Positions 1 through 8,084 of a stretch of 64,000 nt of DNA are shown in pieces; the first letter of the stretch is position 1, and each line of letters starts with the position of its first letter. The translations under genes and the position numbers were made by a program. Source of the DNA: Legionella nautarum (GTDB lineage: Bacteria > Pseudomonadota > Gammaproteobacteria > Legionellales > Legionellaceae); NCBI RefSeq assembly GCF_001467895.1, contig NZ_LNYO01000013.1:600686-664685 (forward strand). Reading direction: 5' to 3'. A model generated the notes under the pieces. It worked only from the letters and a program-made list of their open reading frames with translations, had not been told where the DNA came from and did not search any database.

Positions 1-23
1 AAGTAATGGGCTTGGATTATTAA
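1..23 (+). CDS. 3' end of an upstream gene (possibly trpS), partial
   Basis: One frame reads through the first bases as V-M-G-L-D-Y and stops with TAA at 21-23, sharing its last A with the ATG of scpA. Such a stop-start overlap suggests translational coupling. The residues M-G-L near a C-terminus fit tryptophanyl-tRNA synthetase, and trpS often precedes scpA in gammaproteobacteria, but seven codons cannot establish identity. Confidence 0.3.
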
Positions 24-829
24 TGAATGCGGAGTTTTCTTCCCCAGCAGCTTCTGTGTTAGCGGTTATTGATGGTCAACCGCTAACCGAGGTGCCGGCA
101 GATTTATTTATTCCACCCGATGCGTTAGAGGTTATGTTAGATTCATTTTCTGGTCCGCTGGATTTATTGCTTTATCTGATCCGGCGTCAAAATATTGATA
201 TTTTAGATATTCCGATTGCGCTGATCACCCAGCAGTACATGCAATATATCCACATGATGGAAGAACATCGGCTGGAATTGGCCGCAGATTATTTGGTCAT
301 GGCTGCAATGCTTGCGGAAATAAAATCACGGTTACTGTTGCCTCCAAGCCCTAGCGAAAATGAAGAGTCAGAAGAAGATCCCCGTTTAGAGTTGGTCAGA
401 AAGCTGCAGACCTACGAGCAATTTAAAATTGCAGCCCAGCAAATTGATGATTTGCCCCGTTGCGACCGCGATTTATTTCGTTTTTCAATCCCTTGTGAAA
501 AATTAGTGCGCACTATTATTCATCCAGAGGTTGAACTATCGTCATTGACGGCGACCATGCGAGATTTAATTAAACGACAAAGTCATTTAGTTAATCATCA
601 TATTAGTCGTGAACCCTTGTCAGTCAGAGAGCGCATGAGCGTGGTACTGGAGCGATTAGCTCATGGAAACGCAATGACTTTTACTCAATTATTTCAACGA
701 GCAGAAGGGCGAATGGGTTTGGCTGTTACCTTATTAGCAATCTTGGAGTTGGCTAAGCAATCACTACTGATAATCACTCAAGCAAACGCTTATGCGGTGA
801 TTCACTTACAGGTTGCCAATTATGAGTGA
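23..829 (+). CDS. scpA: Segregation and condensation protein A (ScpA)
   Basis: ScpA is the kleisin subunit that bridges SMC or MukB-like ATPases and works with ScpB in chromosome condensation and segregation. The 268-residue product has the family signature near residues 40-60 (FSGPLDLLLYLIRRQ, then NIDILDIPIALITQQYMQYI), a central acidic linker at about 110-125 and the C-terminal winged-helix part typical of kleisins. Length is normal for the family. The ATG overlaps the stop of the preceding gene by one base, and the 3' end overlaps scpB by 8 bases, so the genes are probably translated as a coupled operon with scpB and rluB. Confidence 0.95.
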   Translation: MNAEFSSPAASVLAVIDGQPLTEVPADLFIPPDALEVMLDSFSGPLDLLLYLIRRQNIDILDIPIALITQQYMQYIHMMEEHRLELAADYLVMAAMLAEIKSRLLLPPSPSENEESEEDPRLELVRKLQTYEQFKIAAQQIDDLPRCDRDLFRFSIPCEKLVRTIIHPEVELSSLTATMRDLIKRQSHLVNHHISREPLSVRERMSVVLERLAHGNAMTFTQLFQRAEGRMGLAVTLLAILELAKQSLLIITQANAYAVIHLQVANYE

Positions 830-1391
830 AACTGAGCTGAAGCTTGTAGTAGAAGCCTTACTGATGAATTCAAGTCAGCCTTTGGCTTTGGATCAATTGC
901 AAATGTTTTTCGACGAATGGCAAAGGCCCAGCCGTGAACAATTGCTTAAGACTTTAAATCAATTAGCAAAAGACTATGAAACTCGAGCAATTGAGTTAAA
1001 ATGCTTAGCCAGTGGTTACTGCCTACAGACTAAAACTGAATACAGTCATTGGATTAGCCGTCTTTATGCTGAAAAACCAGCTAAATATTCACGCGCACTT
1101 TTAGAAACCTTAGCGATTATTGCCTATCGCCAGCCAGTAACTCGGGCTGATATTGAAGATATTCGTGGAGTGGCTGTAAGTAGCCCAATTTTGAAAACTT
1201 TAATCGAGCGAGAGTGGATAAGAGTCGCAGGGCATCGTGATGTGCCTGGAAAACCTGCGGTTTATGTAACAACAAAAGTTTTTCTTGATTATTTTAATTT
1301 AACCAGTTTGAGTGATTTACCCGCTTTAGAAACCATCACAAACCGCTTTACTGTGGCGGCTGATCAAGCAATTGAAGAGTGTATAGAATAA
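822..1391 (+). CDS. scpB: Segregation and condensation protein B (ScpB)
   Basis: ScpB is the winged-helix partner (kite protein) that dimerises on ScpA in the SMC condensin complex. The product, about 189 residues, carries the family core YSRALLETLAIIAYRQPVTR followed by ADIEDIRGV and the glycine-rich stretch GHRDVPGKPAVYVTT. I start it at the ATG at 822 (MSETELKLV); an in-frame TTG lies at 813 but the ATG overlaps the scpA stop by 8 bases, the usual coupling. The stop TAA shares one base with the rluB start. Confidence 0.95.
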   Translation: MSETELKLVVEALLMNSSQPLALDQLQMFFDEWQRPSREQLLKTLNQLAKDYETRAIELKCLASGYCLQTKTEYSHWISRLYAEKPAKYSRALLETLAIIAYRQPVTRADIEDIRGVAVSSPILKTLIEREWIRVAGHRDVPGKPAVYVTTKVFLDYFNLTSLSDLPALETITNRFTVAADQAIEECIE

Positions 1392-2125
1392 TGACTAGCG
1401 AACGATTACAAAAAATATTAAGTCAAGCAGGATTAGGTTCTAGAAGAGAGATGGAGCGCTGGATTGAGCAGGGATTAGTGCTAGTAAACGGAAAGGTTGC
1501 CCAAATAGGCGATAGCGCTGGAGCAAATGACAAAATCTCTGTGCAAGGCCGTTTGATTGCTAATCCCTTAAAAATACAAGCCAAAACGCGCGTTTTGATT
1601 TATCACAAACCCGTGGGCGAAATTTCCAGCCGTCAGGACCCGAAGCATAGTAGAACCGTTTTTGATAAGTTACCCCCTTTAAAGCAAGGGCGTTGGGTGC
1701 AAGTGGGACGCTTGGATATCAATACCTCTGGGCTGCTAATTTTTACCAATGATGGTGAGCTTGCAAATCGATTGATGCACCCCAAATTTGGTTTAGAAAG
1801 AGAATATGCGGTTCGGGTGCACGGACAAGTGAGTCCTGAAGCGATTACGGCGATGCTCAAGGGCGTTGAGCTAGAGGATGGTCGCGCACAATTTAAACGT
1901 ATTGATTTCAAAGGCGGAGAGGGAACTAATGTCTGGTATCATGTGACGCTGACTGAAGGACGCAACCGTGAAGTTCGTCGTTTGTGGCAATCACAAGGAG
2001 TGGAAGTAAGCCGTCTCATTCGTATTCGCTATGGCCAATTATCCATGCCGCGTTTTTTATCCAGAGGAAATTGGAAGGAATTATCAGCCGAAGAAGTGGA
2101 ACGTTTTTTAGCTTCGCTGAAATAG
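1391..2125 (+). CDS. rluB: 23S rRNA pseudouridine synthase RluB
   Basis: RluB isomerises U2605 of 23S rRNA to pseudouridine (E. coli numbering, family knowledge). An N-terminal S4 RNA-binding domain (ERLQKILSQAGLGSRREMER) precedes the RsuA/RluB catalytic domain with the motif GRLDINTSGLLIFTNDGELA, containing the catalytic Asp, and the late motif EGRNREVRRLW. The chosen ATG at 1391 overlaps the scpB stop (TAATG); an upstream in-frame GTG at 1379 is less likely. Third gene of scpA-scpB-rluB. No poly-T terminator hairpin was seen directly downstream. Confidence 0.93.
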   Translation: MTSERLQKILSQAGLGSRREMERWIEQGLVLVNGKVAQIGDSAGANDKISVQGRLIANPLKIQAKTRVLIYHKPVGEISSRQDPKHSRTVFDKLPPLKQGRWVQVGRLDINTSGLLIFTNDGELANRLMHPKFGLEREYAVRVHGQVSPEAITAMLKGVELEDGRAQFKRIDFKGGEGTNVWYHVTLTEGRNREVRRLWQSQGVEVSRLIRIRYGQLSMPRFLSRGNWKELSAEEVERFLASLK

Positions 2126-2220
2126 CGCTGCCCGGCTAAAAAGATTTATCTACTCCGTTCTGGCTCTGAGATATCCCCAAGAAATTAAATAGACTATTTA
2201 GTTTATTGATCGTTTTGTTT

Positions 2221-2400
2221 ATCCCGTTCACACTGAGGAAGCGCGCAGCGCTGTCTCGAAGTGTCTCAAAAGCCCCCCTTCGGCGACTAAGGACAAGCCT
2301 TCGAGACGCACGCTATGCGTGCTCCTCAGGCTGAACGGAATAAAATTAATAAAGATTCTTTAGATACCCATTTCATGGGGGTACCTCAGAGCCTCAACGG
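2221..2400. repeat. Palindrome-ended repeat, copy 1
   Basis: The unit opens with ATCCCGTTCACACTGAGGAA (2221-2240) and its inverted partner CTCCTCAGGCTGAACGGAA ends at 2340, so the core about 2221-2351 could fold as one long imperfect hairpin. An internal inverted pair lies at about 2299-2322 (cgagacgcacgctatgcgtgctc). The similarity to copy 2 continues past the core to about 2395 (AGATA...CTCA). It looks like a dispersed non-autonomous repeat of the REP or MITE kind; no transposase frame is present. Confidence 0.7.
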
Positions 2401-2421
2401 TTTAACTGACATAGATTGTTA

Positions 2422-2583
2422 ATCCCGTTTGCACTGAGGAAGCGCGAAGCGCTGTCTCGAAGTGTCGCAAAAGCCCCTCTCGAGAACCTCAGGACAGCCT
2501 TCGAGTGCTCCTCAGGCTGAACGGAATAAAATTAATACAAATCCCTGAGATATTCATGTCGTGAGGATAACTCAATCCGAACG
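2422..2583. repeat. Palindrome-ended repeat, copy 2
   Basis: Second copy, 201 bases after the first. It opens with ATCCCGTTTGCACTGAGGAA and closes with CTCCTCAGGCTGAACGGAAT, followed by the same AAAATTAATA tail as copy 1. Internally it is shorter than copy 1 by about 15 bases near 2490-2505. The two copies are in direct orientation, so they may reflect a tandem duplication of one element plus its flank. Confidence 0.7.
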
Positions 2584-2752
2584 GCTAATGTACACTGACC
2601 CACCCACGTGCTGAGTTGCTAACTCTTAAATTTTATTATTTTCTATTTGGTTAGCAACTTCGAACGCTTGCAAAAAAATTATATGAATAATAATTTGCTT
2701 TGTTGCTTTAATATTCTACTCTTTTAAGTAAGGGATTAATTCGGGGGAGAGC

Positions 2753-3889
2753 ATGCGACTACTAATACTCGCTGCTTGTCTATACATCAATTCAGCATTT
2801 GCAGACGTCATCGTTGGCTTTACTGCTTATGATAATGGGGATTATACCACCGCCTATCCTCATCTAGTCCAAGCTGCTGGAGAAGGAAATAATGAAGCAA
2901 TGTATCTATTGGGACGGATGTACCAATATGGTTATGGTGTCAACAAGGATGAAGTCAAAGCCCTCGAATGGTACCGAAAATCTGCTGAACAAAAAAATGC
3001 CCTTGCCGAATTAAGTTTGGGTTATCTTTATGATAATGGACAAGGTGTAAAACGGGATTTTAAAGAAGCATTCTCCTGGTATATGAAAGCTGCAGTTCAG
3101 GGAAATGCGATTGCACAACGCAACGTTGGGTTAATGTATGCGGTTGGCGATGGAGTACAGGCAAGTGATGAAAAAGCATTTGAATGGTTTAAAAAATCAG
3201 CGGAACAAGGTTACGCTCGATCTCAAGTTAATCTCGCTTATCAGTATATGACGGGTTCTGGTACACAGAAGAATGTCGAGCAGGCTCTATATTGGTATCA
3301 AAAAGCAGCAGAACAAGGGGACGCAAAAGGGCAGTATAGCCTAGGTCTTTTATATACTGGCAAATATGGCATTGCTCCGGATCAGACTGCAGCTACTTAT
3401 TGGTTTTCCTCTGCTGCAAATCAAGGTCACAAAAATGCTCAAGCATATTTAGCCTATCAATATCTTAATGGCTTAGGTGTTAAAGCGGATCCAGTGAAAG
3501 CGGCGTATTGGTATCAAGCCTCTGCTGAGCAAGGTAATACGCATGCACAGACCGAACTAGGCCAATTGTTATTAACGGGGACCGGCGTTGATAAGGATTA
3601 TGAGCAAGCCGCTTTCTGGTTTGGAAAAGCAGCGGAAAAAGGTAATCCGATCGCGCAAGGAAAATTGGGTTATTTGTACATGGCAGGCTTGGGAGTGTCT
3701 AAAAATTTACCCCAAGCTTATGCTTGGTTGAAATTGGCCGCAGCCAATAAAAATGAACAAGCTGCAAAAGAGCTGGGGGAATTAGAACCTACTTTGTCAT
3801 CAGAAGATAAAGTAAAAGGAGATGCCTTGTTTAAAGAGCTCAGTGCGAAACAACCGACTTCCGAAGTGAATGACGAAGATGATGAGTAA
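2753..3889 (+). CDS. lpnE: Secreted Sel1-repeat protein, LpnE-like
   Basis: The 378-residue product starts with a signal peptide (MRLLILAACLYINSAFA) and then has eight consecutive Sel1-like repeats of about 36 residues covering roughly residues 45-340, each with the pattern A...LG..Y..G.GV..D...A..WY.KAA.QG. The C-terminus is acidic (EVNDEDDE). Length and repeat number match L. pneumophila LpnE, a secreted Sel1 protein needed for efficient host-cell entry and trafficking; the symbol is assigned on that resemblance, and another Sel1 paralogue is possible. ATG at 2753 follows a strong GGGGGAGAG ribosome site. The gene stands alone, downstream of the repeats. Confidence 0.7.
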   Translation: MRLLILAACLYINSAFADVIVGFTAYDNGDYTTAYPHLVQAAGEGNNEAMYLLGRMYQYGYGVNKDEVKALEWYRKSAEQKNALAELSLGYLYDNGQGVKRDFKEAFSWYMKAAVQGNAIAQRNVGLMYAVGDGVQASDEKAFEWFKKSAEQGYARSQVNLAYQYMTGSGTQKNVEQALYWYQKAAEQGDAKGQYSLGLLYTGKYGIAPDQTAATYWFSSAANQGHKNAQAYLAYQYLNGLGVKADPVKAAYWYQASAEQGNTHAQTELGQLLLTGTGVDKDYEQAAFWFGKAAEKGNPIAQGKLGYLYMAGLGVSKNLPQAYAWLKLAAANKNEQAAKELGELEPTLSSEDKVKGDALFKELSAKQPTSEVNDEDDE

Positions 3890-3901
3890 AGGTTGCTCTG
3901 A

Positions 3902-3932
3902 TTGGTCTTAAAAAATTATTAATGATTATAAT
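3902..3932 (+). promoter_or_regulatory. Possible sigma-70 promoter of the orphan gene at 3971
   Basis: A perfect TATAAT at 3927-3932 lies about 40 bases before the start codon, with a second TATAAT at 3934-3939. The best -35 for the first is TTGGTC at 3902-3907 with a long 19-base spacer. Placement between the Sel1 gene and the orphan gene supports separate transcription of the latter. Confidence 0.35.
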
Positions 3933-3970
3933 TTATAATGTTGCCTATATGAAAAAATAGGTGATAAGTG

Positions 3971-4885
3971 ATGAAAGCAGATATTCTTCAAACTCATAAA
4001 TCCATAATGTATCACTATGATCTCTTCTTAGATTTCACGTTCGCGCAGCGCAGGAATGATAATGCGAGCACAAAACATCGGATTCTTTGTGACAGAGCTG
4101 CTTTTTATACATCTAATAAATCCGCTAGTGATGGGAGTAAAATTCAGGCTGCATCCGATGCTGCATATATGATTGCGGATAACCGCTTGAAAAAACTATC
4201 TGAAGAAAATTATATAATAAACTTTAAAGAAGCCTACGATGCCGCTTTACGAGTTGAATTATATCGTCAATTTCTTGGTCAAGGCCAAGATTATAAAGCG
4301 CTTAAACGTAAATTCAAAAAGGAAAAACCAAATGACGAGCAAAATTTAGATTCAGTTATGAAGTTTTTATTGGAAGATATAGAACAAAATATTAATTCTG
4401 AATTTAGTAAATTTGAAAAAATACAGAGTTCTGTCATAGAGGATGAGAAGCAAATAATTGGATCAATGAAAAAACAATTGGATGAATTGTTAGACGAATT
4501 CAAGGGGGATTTTGAAGCAACCTTAGTTAATGAGAGATTAGCTAAGCCAGCTAAGAAAGCAGCTATTCAAAATAGGGTACTTGATTTTCAAATTGCAGCC
4601 GGTTACTTGATTAGAAGTTATCAAGTTAAAACTAAAAGTAATGAAAGTTGGGCTCCTTTCTTGCTAAATATGCTCTTGTTAATAACGGCATTTGGGACCC
4701 TACCCGCTATATACTCACTTAGAACAAAAGCAGTCACTGGACATTATATCTTTTTTGATAAGCCTACTATTCACCAAACTCCTGTAGAAGAAATGGCTTC
4801 GGAAGATAAGTTGCTTGGTTTTAATGAGCCTATAGTTGAAAAGACTTCTGAAAAAGAATCAGCTCGGGTGGTAGTTAATGTCTGA
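3971..4885 (+). CDS. Orphan protein with C-terminal hydrophobic segment
   Basis: I do not recognise this protein of about 304 residues. It is charged and helical, with a Lys/Glu-rich, coiled-coil-prone middle (about 90-200), one hydrophobic segment near residues 230-250 (LLNMLLLITAFGTLPAIYSL), then a TGHYIFF stretch and an acidic-to-basic tail. No signal peptide is visible. A GTG lies just before the chosen ATG (3971); AGGTG at 3958-3962 fits the ATG. Its helix-rich body with one late membrane segment resembles uncharacterised Legionella proteins, some of which are Dot/Icm substrates, but secretion is inference. It is convergent with lspK. Confidence 0.75.
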   Translation: MKADILQTHKSIMYHYDLFLDFTFAQRRNDNASTKHRILCDRAAFYTSNKSASDGSKIQAASDAAYMIADNRLKKLSEENYIINFKEAYDAALRVELYRQFLGQGQDYKALKRKFKKEKPNDEQNLDSVMKFLLEDIEQNINSEFSKFEKIQSSVIEDEKQIIGSMKKQLDELLDEFKGDFEATLVNERLAKPAKKAAIQNRVLDFQIAAGYLIRSYQVKTKSNESWAPFLLNMLLLITAFGTLPAIYSLRTKAVTGHYIFFDKPTIHQTPVEEMASEDKLLGFNEPIVEKTSEKESARVVVNV

Positions 4886-4961
4886 TGGGTGACAAAATTG
4901 CTGTCTGCTATAGACTGCAATGCGGGTCTTAGCTATCAGCGTAGCCTAATTTAGATCTGCA

Positions 4962-5891
4962 TTAGCCAAAGGTATTCACGCTCTGATTAATAATACTAAC
5001 AGAAATTTTACCCTTTTTATCTTTATTGCGTTTGATAATCGAATAAACGGTAAGGTTTAAATCAGAAGAGGAAACATTGGCAATGCTCATAAAGTATTGA
5101 CTTTCAATTGTTACTTGCTCATTACGAATCCCCAGTTTTTGCAATAATGGGCCTATTTTTTTCAAATCTTGAATACCTTTTTTTCCGCGTGCATTGATTA
5201 ATTGTTCGACCTGATTTTCATCTAGGCCATAACCTAAAGACATAAGTACCGTTGGTGAGGCCGTATTGAGATTAGTCGCTGTTACTTCGGGTAGTGCGAT
5301 AATAGAATTAAACAAACTCCGATAAAGCTTGGCAGAGACTCCTTCCAATAAGCGAAATTCAGATACGCTCCTCATGAGCTGTTGTGCTGGATAGTAAGGT
5401 GGTTTTTGTTTCATGTATTGAAGTAAAAGCGTCTCATCTTGACCTGGTTTGTAGGGGTTTATCCAGTTTTGTAAAGTTGCGGCAAGTTCTTTCCGCTGTT
5501 CTAGACTTAATTTTGTGGCTTTTTTAAGGAAGTTGCTAAACGATAAATGATACTTCTGATCAGAAACATTATTTAAATTAAAGCGGGCTTGCAAGTCATA
5601 TAGGCTGCCTTTGATCGAAGCGTCAGGATAAATAGATTGTAATTTGCTAGGAAAATTAAGAACCTTGCCAAATTGGTTACTTGAGGTGAATTGATTTTTT
5701 GTATTGGATAGCTCTGCCAGTGCCCAAAAAACAACGGCTTGTGAAGCCAGATAGACTTTATCGCTAGCAATGGTAAGGCGAGTGCGATAGATATCGAGTT
5801 GTAGGCGGGTGCTCATCGCAGTCGCAGCGATGGCAACAAGTGTCATGATAAATAAGGCTGAAATTAATGCACTGCCTCTACTTTTCCGCAT
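4962..5891 (-). CDS. lspK: Type II secretion minor pseudopilin LspK/GspK
   Basis: GspK forms, with GspI and GspJ, the tip of the type II secretion pseudopilus in the periplasm. The 309-residue product has the short prepilin leader MRKSRG followed by SALISALFIMTLVAIAATAM; like other GspK proteins it lacks the Glu at mature position 5. It is by far the largest pseudopilin, and carries the helix-hairpin-like region near 200-240 (TNLNTASPTVLMSLG) found in this family. It is the last gene of lspGHIJK and overlaps lspJ by 14 bases. Confidence 0.92.
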   Translation of the reverse strand: MRKSRGSALISALFIMTLVAIAATAMSTRLQLDIYRTRLTIASDKVYLASQAVVFWALAELSNTKNQFTSSNQFGKVLNFPSKLQSIYPDASIKGSLYDLQARFNLNNVSDQKYHLSFSNFLKKATKLSLEQRKELAATLQNWINPYKPGQDETLLLQYMKQKPPYYPAQQLMRSVSEFRLLEGVSAKLYRSLFNSIIALPEVTATNLNTASPTVLMSLGYGLDENQVEQLINARGKKGIQDLKKIGPLLQKLGIRNEQVTIESQYFMSIANVSSSDLNLTVYSIIKRNKDKKGKISVSIINQSVNTFG

Positions 5892-6498
5892 AAAGCGCCC
5901 CAGGGATGATAAAAAGAAGACTCATTTTGCCCCAGTCATTCAGCCTTAAATTCATTTGAATTGCCTTGGGTATTGGCTCAGCACGTTGATTTTGTTGTAC
6001 GGCATTAGGCCGCCACTCTGACAAAACTTGTAAATTATGATTTAGATAGGCGAATTGGCAATTCATGAGGCGATCAATTAATATTTTGTCTTGATAAATT
6101 TCTCGGTTGACTGGGTCAAGCGTGACCCAAGATCTGCGAATCAATTGATTATTTTGACATAGAAAGGCGACACGTTGGAGCACAGAGCGCTTCTCTTCAC
6201 TATTCGGATTAACAAACCCGCTGCGCGTAAATTCAAGGTATTGCGCTTCACCTTCAAAGACTGGATGAAGTTGCATTTCATGACCTGCACGTATATCACG
6301 AACGATCACTTGTTCGGTATCATGTTCTATTAATGTGATAGCCAACTGTAAAGCATTCAGTCGTTCAGCCTGCTCACTAACTCGGGAGCGGGTATTAAAG
6401 GCATAATACATTGCTGAAGAGGTAATCGCTGCAAGAATAGCAAAAACAGTCAGTGCAATTAGGATTTCAATAAGGGTAAAACCTTTTTCAGTCTTCAT
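5878..6498 (-). CDS. lspJ: Type II secretion minor pseudopilin LspJ/GspJ
   Basis: Minor pseudopilin of the secretion pseudopilus. The 206-residue product has a prepilin leader MKTEKG cut before FTLIEILIALTVFAILAAIT, with the Glu5 needed for assembly, and the GspJ-type C-terminal half containing LERLNALQLAI-like helix and the segment WRPN near residue 165. It overlaps lspI by 4 bases (ATGA type) and lspK by 14, so translation is coupled. Confidence 0.92.
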   Translation of the reverse strand: MKTEKGFTLIEILIALTVFAILAAITSSAMYYAFNTRSRVSEQAERLNALQLAITLIEHDTEQVIVRDIRAGHEMQLHPVFEGEAQYLEFTRSGFVNPNSEEKRSVLQRVAFLCQNNQLIRRSWVTLDPVNREIYQDKILIDRLMNCQFAYLNHNLQVLSEWRPNAVQQNQRAEPIPKAIQMNLRLNDWGKMSLLFIIPGALYAEK

Positions 6499-6869
6499 GG
6501 CTTATACCAAAAGGCGATAAGTGGGTCGCGGAAGGGGCCTGCTTGGTTTCTACTCACAGTAATCGTAATTTGCTGCATTGATTTAATTGCTGTGGGGTTC
6601 ATTTTAACACGCCAATACCAACGCTGACCTAGCATCGTAGTCACTTTGGTCATTTCTTGATTAGTCAATTGCAACAATCCAAGTTGAACCATAGTGACGC
6701 CTTGCATGGCAACCCAGTGCCCAATAGTCTTTTCTTTAATGCGTTGAGTCTGTGAAACGTTTTGTGCTGTCGCTTTAAATAGGGCAGTTAAGGCAATTGC
6801 AATAACCGAGAGAGCGAGTAGAACTTCAATTAAAGTGAATCCTTTTTGCTTCGTGTTTTGATTTATCAT
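6495..6869 (-). CDS. lspI: Type II secretion minor pseudopilin LspI/GspI
   Basis: GspI nucleates the pseudopilus tip with GspJ and GspK. The 124-residue product has the leader MINQNTKQKG, then FTLIEVLLALSVIAIALTAL with Glu5, and the typical short C-terminal domain (RWYWRVKMNP). It overlaps lspH and lspJ by 4 bases each. Confidence 0.93.
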   Translation of the reverse strand: MINQNTKQKGFTLIEVLLALSVIAIALTALFKATAQNVSQTQRIKEKTIGHWVAMQGVTMVQLGLLQLTNQEMTKVTTMLGQRWYWRVKMNPTAIKSMQQITITVSRNQAGPFRDPLIAFWYKP

Positions 6870-7351
6870 GGTGATTTAGGCTTCTCGATGATAATCCGTC
6901 CATCAGTTTTGCCAAATAAGCTGACCACCTGAGGATTAGCTGCTGTGCCAAAATCGATAATAAATTCAGACATGTCGCCTGATGGTGTGATAATAATGTC
7001 GGGATTTTTTAATCTATTTCTAGAACCTCCTTGTCGAAAAATCACGCTAATTTTGTTTGGGAAAGAACGCCAATGAAAAATACTTTTTGCTGACATTATT
7101 CGCCAACCACCACTTTCAAAACGATAAGTAGTATAACCTTCATTGGTTAAACTGATCCCGAGCGTGTTCGTTTCAAGTATTGCTTGCTGTTGAACCAGTT
7201 TAACATAAGAAGAAAATTGCTCAGCACTCACCACAGCACGCCGACTAGCGCCAAAATCACCAAAAGCGAGCATTGCAAAACCAAGTGTAATGCCAATAAT
7301 TGCCACTACCACTAAAATTTCAATCAGAGTGAATCCACGCTCAGCGTGCAT
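6866..7351 (-). CDS. lspH: Type II secretion pseudopilin LspH/GspH
   Basis: GspH is a minor pseudopilin placed between the tip complex and the major pseudopilin. The 161-residue product has the leader MHAERG and the helix FTLIEILVVVAIIGITLGFA, then a beta-rich domain ending PQVVSLFGKTDGRIIIE. The ATG at 7351 overlaps the lspG coding end by 11 bases. Confidence 0.92.
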   Translation of the reverse strand: MHAERGFTLIEILVVVAIIGITLGFAMLAFGDFGASRRAVVSAEQFSSYVKLVQQQAILETNTLGISLTNEGYTTYRFESGGWRIMSAKSIFHWRSFPNKISVIFRQGGSRNRLKNPDIIITPSGDMSEFIIDFGTAANPQVVSLFGKTDGRIIIEKPKSP

Positions 7352-7760
7352 CCCAATTGCCTATTTCAGCATTAATACCAGTACCACCAGGTTGGCCTGA
7401 GGCACCTAAAGTAAAGACATCTACTTCGCCATGTTCGCCTGGGTTGAGATAGAGATAATCACGTCCCCAAGGATCTTTGGGTAATGATTTAAGGTACTGT
7501 TTCCAATCATGTGGGATGGGGTTTGACGTGGGTTTTTCAACTAAGGCTATTAATCCTTGATCCGTTGTTGGATAAGAACCATTGTCGAGTTTATAAAGAT
7601 CTAAGGCATTTTGGATGGCTAAAACATCTTGTTTCGCCTTTACCACTCTTGCTTCATCGGGTCGATTTATAATTTTAGGTACGACAATAGAGGCAAGAAT
7701 TCCCAAAATAACGACTACCACCATAATTTCAATCAAAGAAAAACCACTTTGTCTATTCAT
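7341..7760 (-). CDS. lspG: Type II secretion major pseudopilin LspG/GspG
   Basis: GspG is the major subunit of the pseudopilus that pushes folded exoproteins through the secretin. The 139-residue product has leader MNRQSG, helix FSLIEIMVVVVILGILASIV, and the hallmark GspG stretches YKLDNGSYPTTDQGLIALVE and DPWGRDYLYLNPG. GGAG lies 6 bases before the ATG at 7760. First gene of lspGHIJK here; lspF is not adjacent but lies 945 bases upstream beyond the inserted SGNH hydrolase gene. Confidence 0.95.
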   Translation of the reverse strand: MNRQSGFSLIEIMVVVVILGILASIVVPKIINRPDEARVVKAKQDVLAIQNALDLYKLDNGSYPTTDQGLIALVEKPTSNPIPHDWKQYLKSLPKDPWGRDYLYLNPGEHGEVDVFTLGASGQPGGTGINAEIGNWDAR

Positions 7761-8084
7761 TAAAAACTCCGAGCAGGGAAATAATTTTTACAATACATTC
7801 TACTACAAGGAATCCGACTCGTGTTATGAAAATCGATGGTTATGATTGCAAGAGCAGAATGCGTGGGTACAATTGTTGATAAATTATCCATTAAAACAAT
7901 GAGGGCTGAAATGTTGAACAAGCCCCAACCCCTGAAGCAAGATTTTACTCCCTTTGTTGTTCAAAGTGTGGGAATTCTTTATCACCTAATAAAATCAACA
8001 AGATCTCAATAAAATAACCCCAATTACTTTTTGATTTGTTATGCTTAAATAAGGTATTTTTGAAATAAAGGGAGAAAAACAATA
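7761..8084. other. Divergent intergenic region, lspG / SGNH hydrolase
   Basis: These 324 bases separate two divergent genes and should hold both promoters. No coding frame is convincing. For the hydrolase, TTGATT at 8031-8036 and TATTTT at 8055-8060 (18-base spacer) form a weak possible promoter. I see no clear operator; no match to a LetA-type or other named site. Confidence 0.5.

Larger units (their letters stand above)
2126..2752. other. Gene-free interval with duplicated repeat
   Basis: A 627-base stretch between rluB and the Sel1 gene has no convincing coding frame. Most of it is two copies of a roughly 180-base palindrome-ended repeat (listed separately). The last 150 bases are AT-rich and probably carry the promoter of the Sel1 gene, though I cannot fix a clear -35/-10 pair. 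Confidence 0.8.

Noticed and set aside
2221-2583. Insertion sequence
   Set aside because: No transposase frame and units too short; palindromic ends alone suggest a non-autonomous repeat.
7615-7845. Plus-strand frame over lspG start
   Set aside because: It is the antisense of lspG and has low-complexity Thr/Ile content without a ribosome site.
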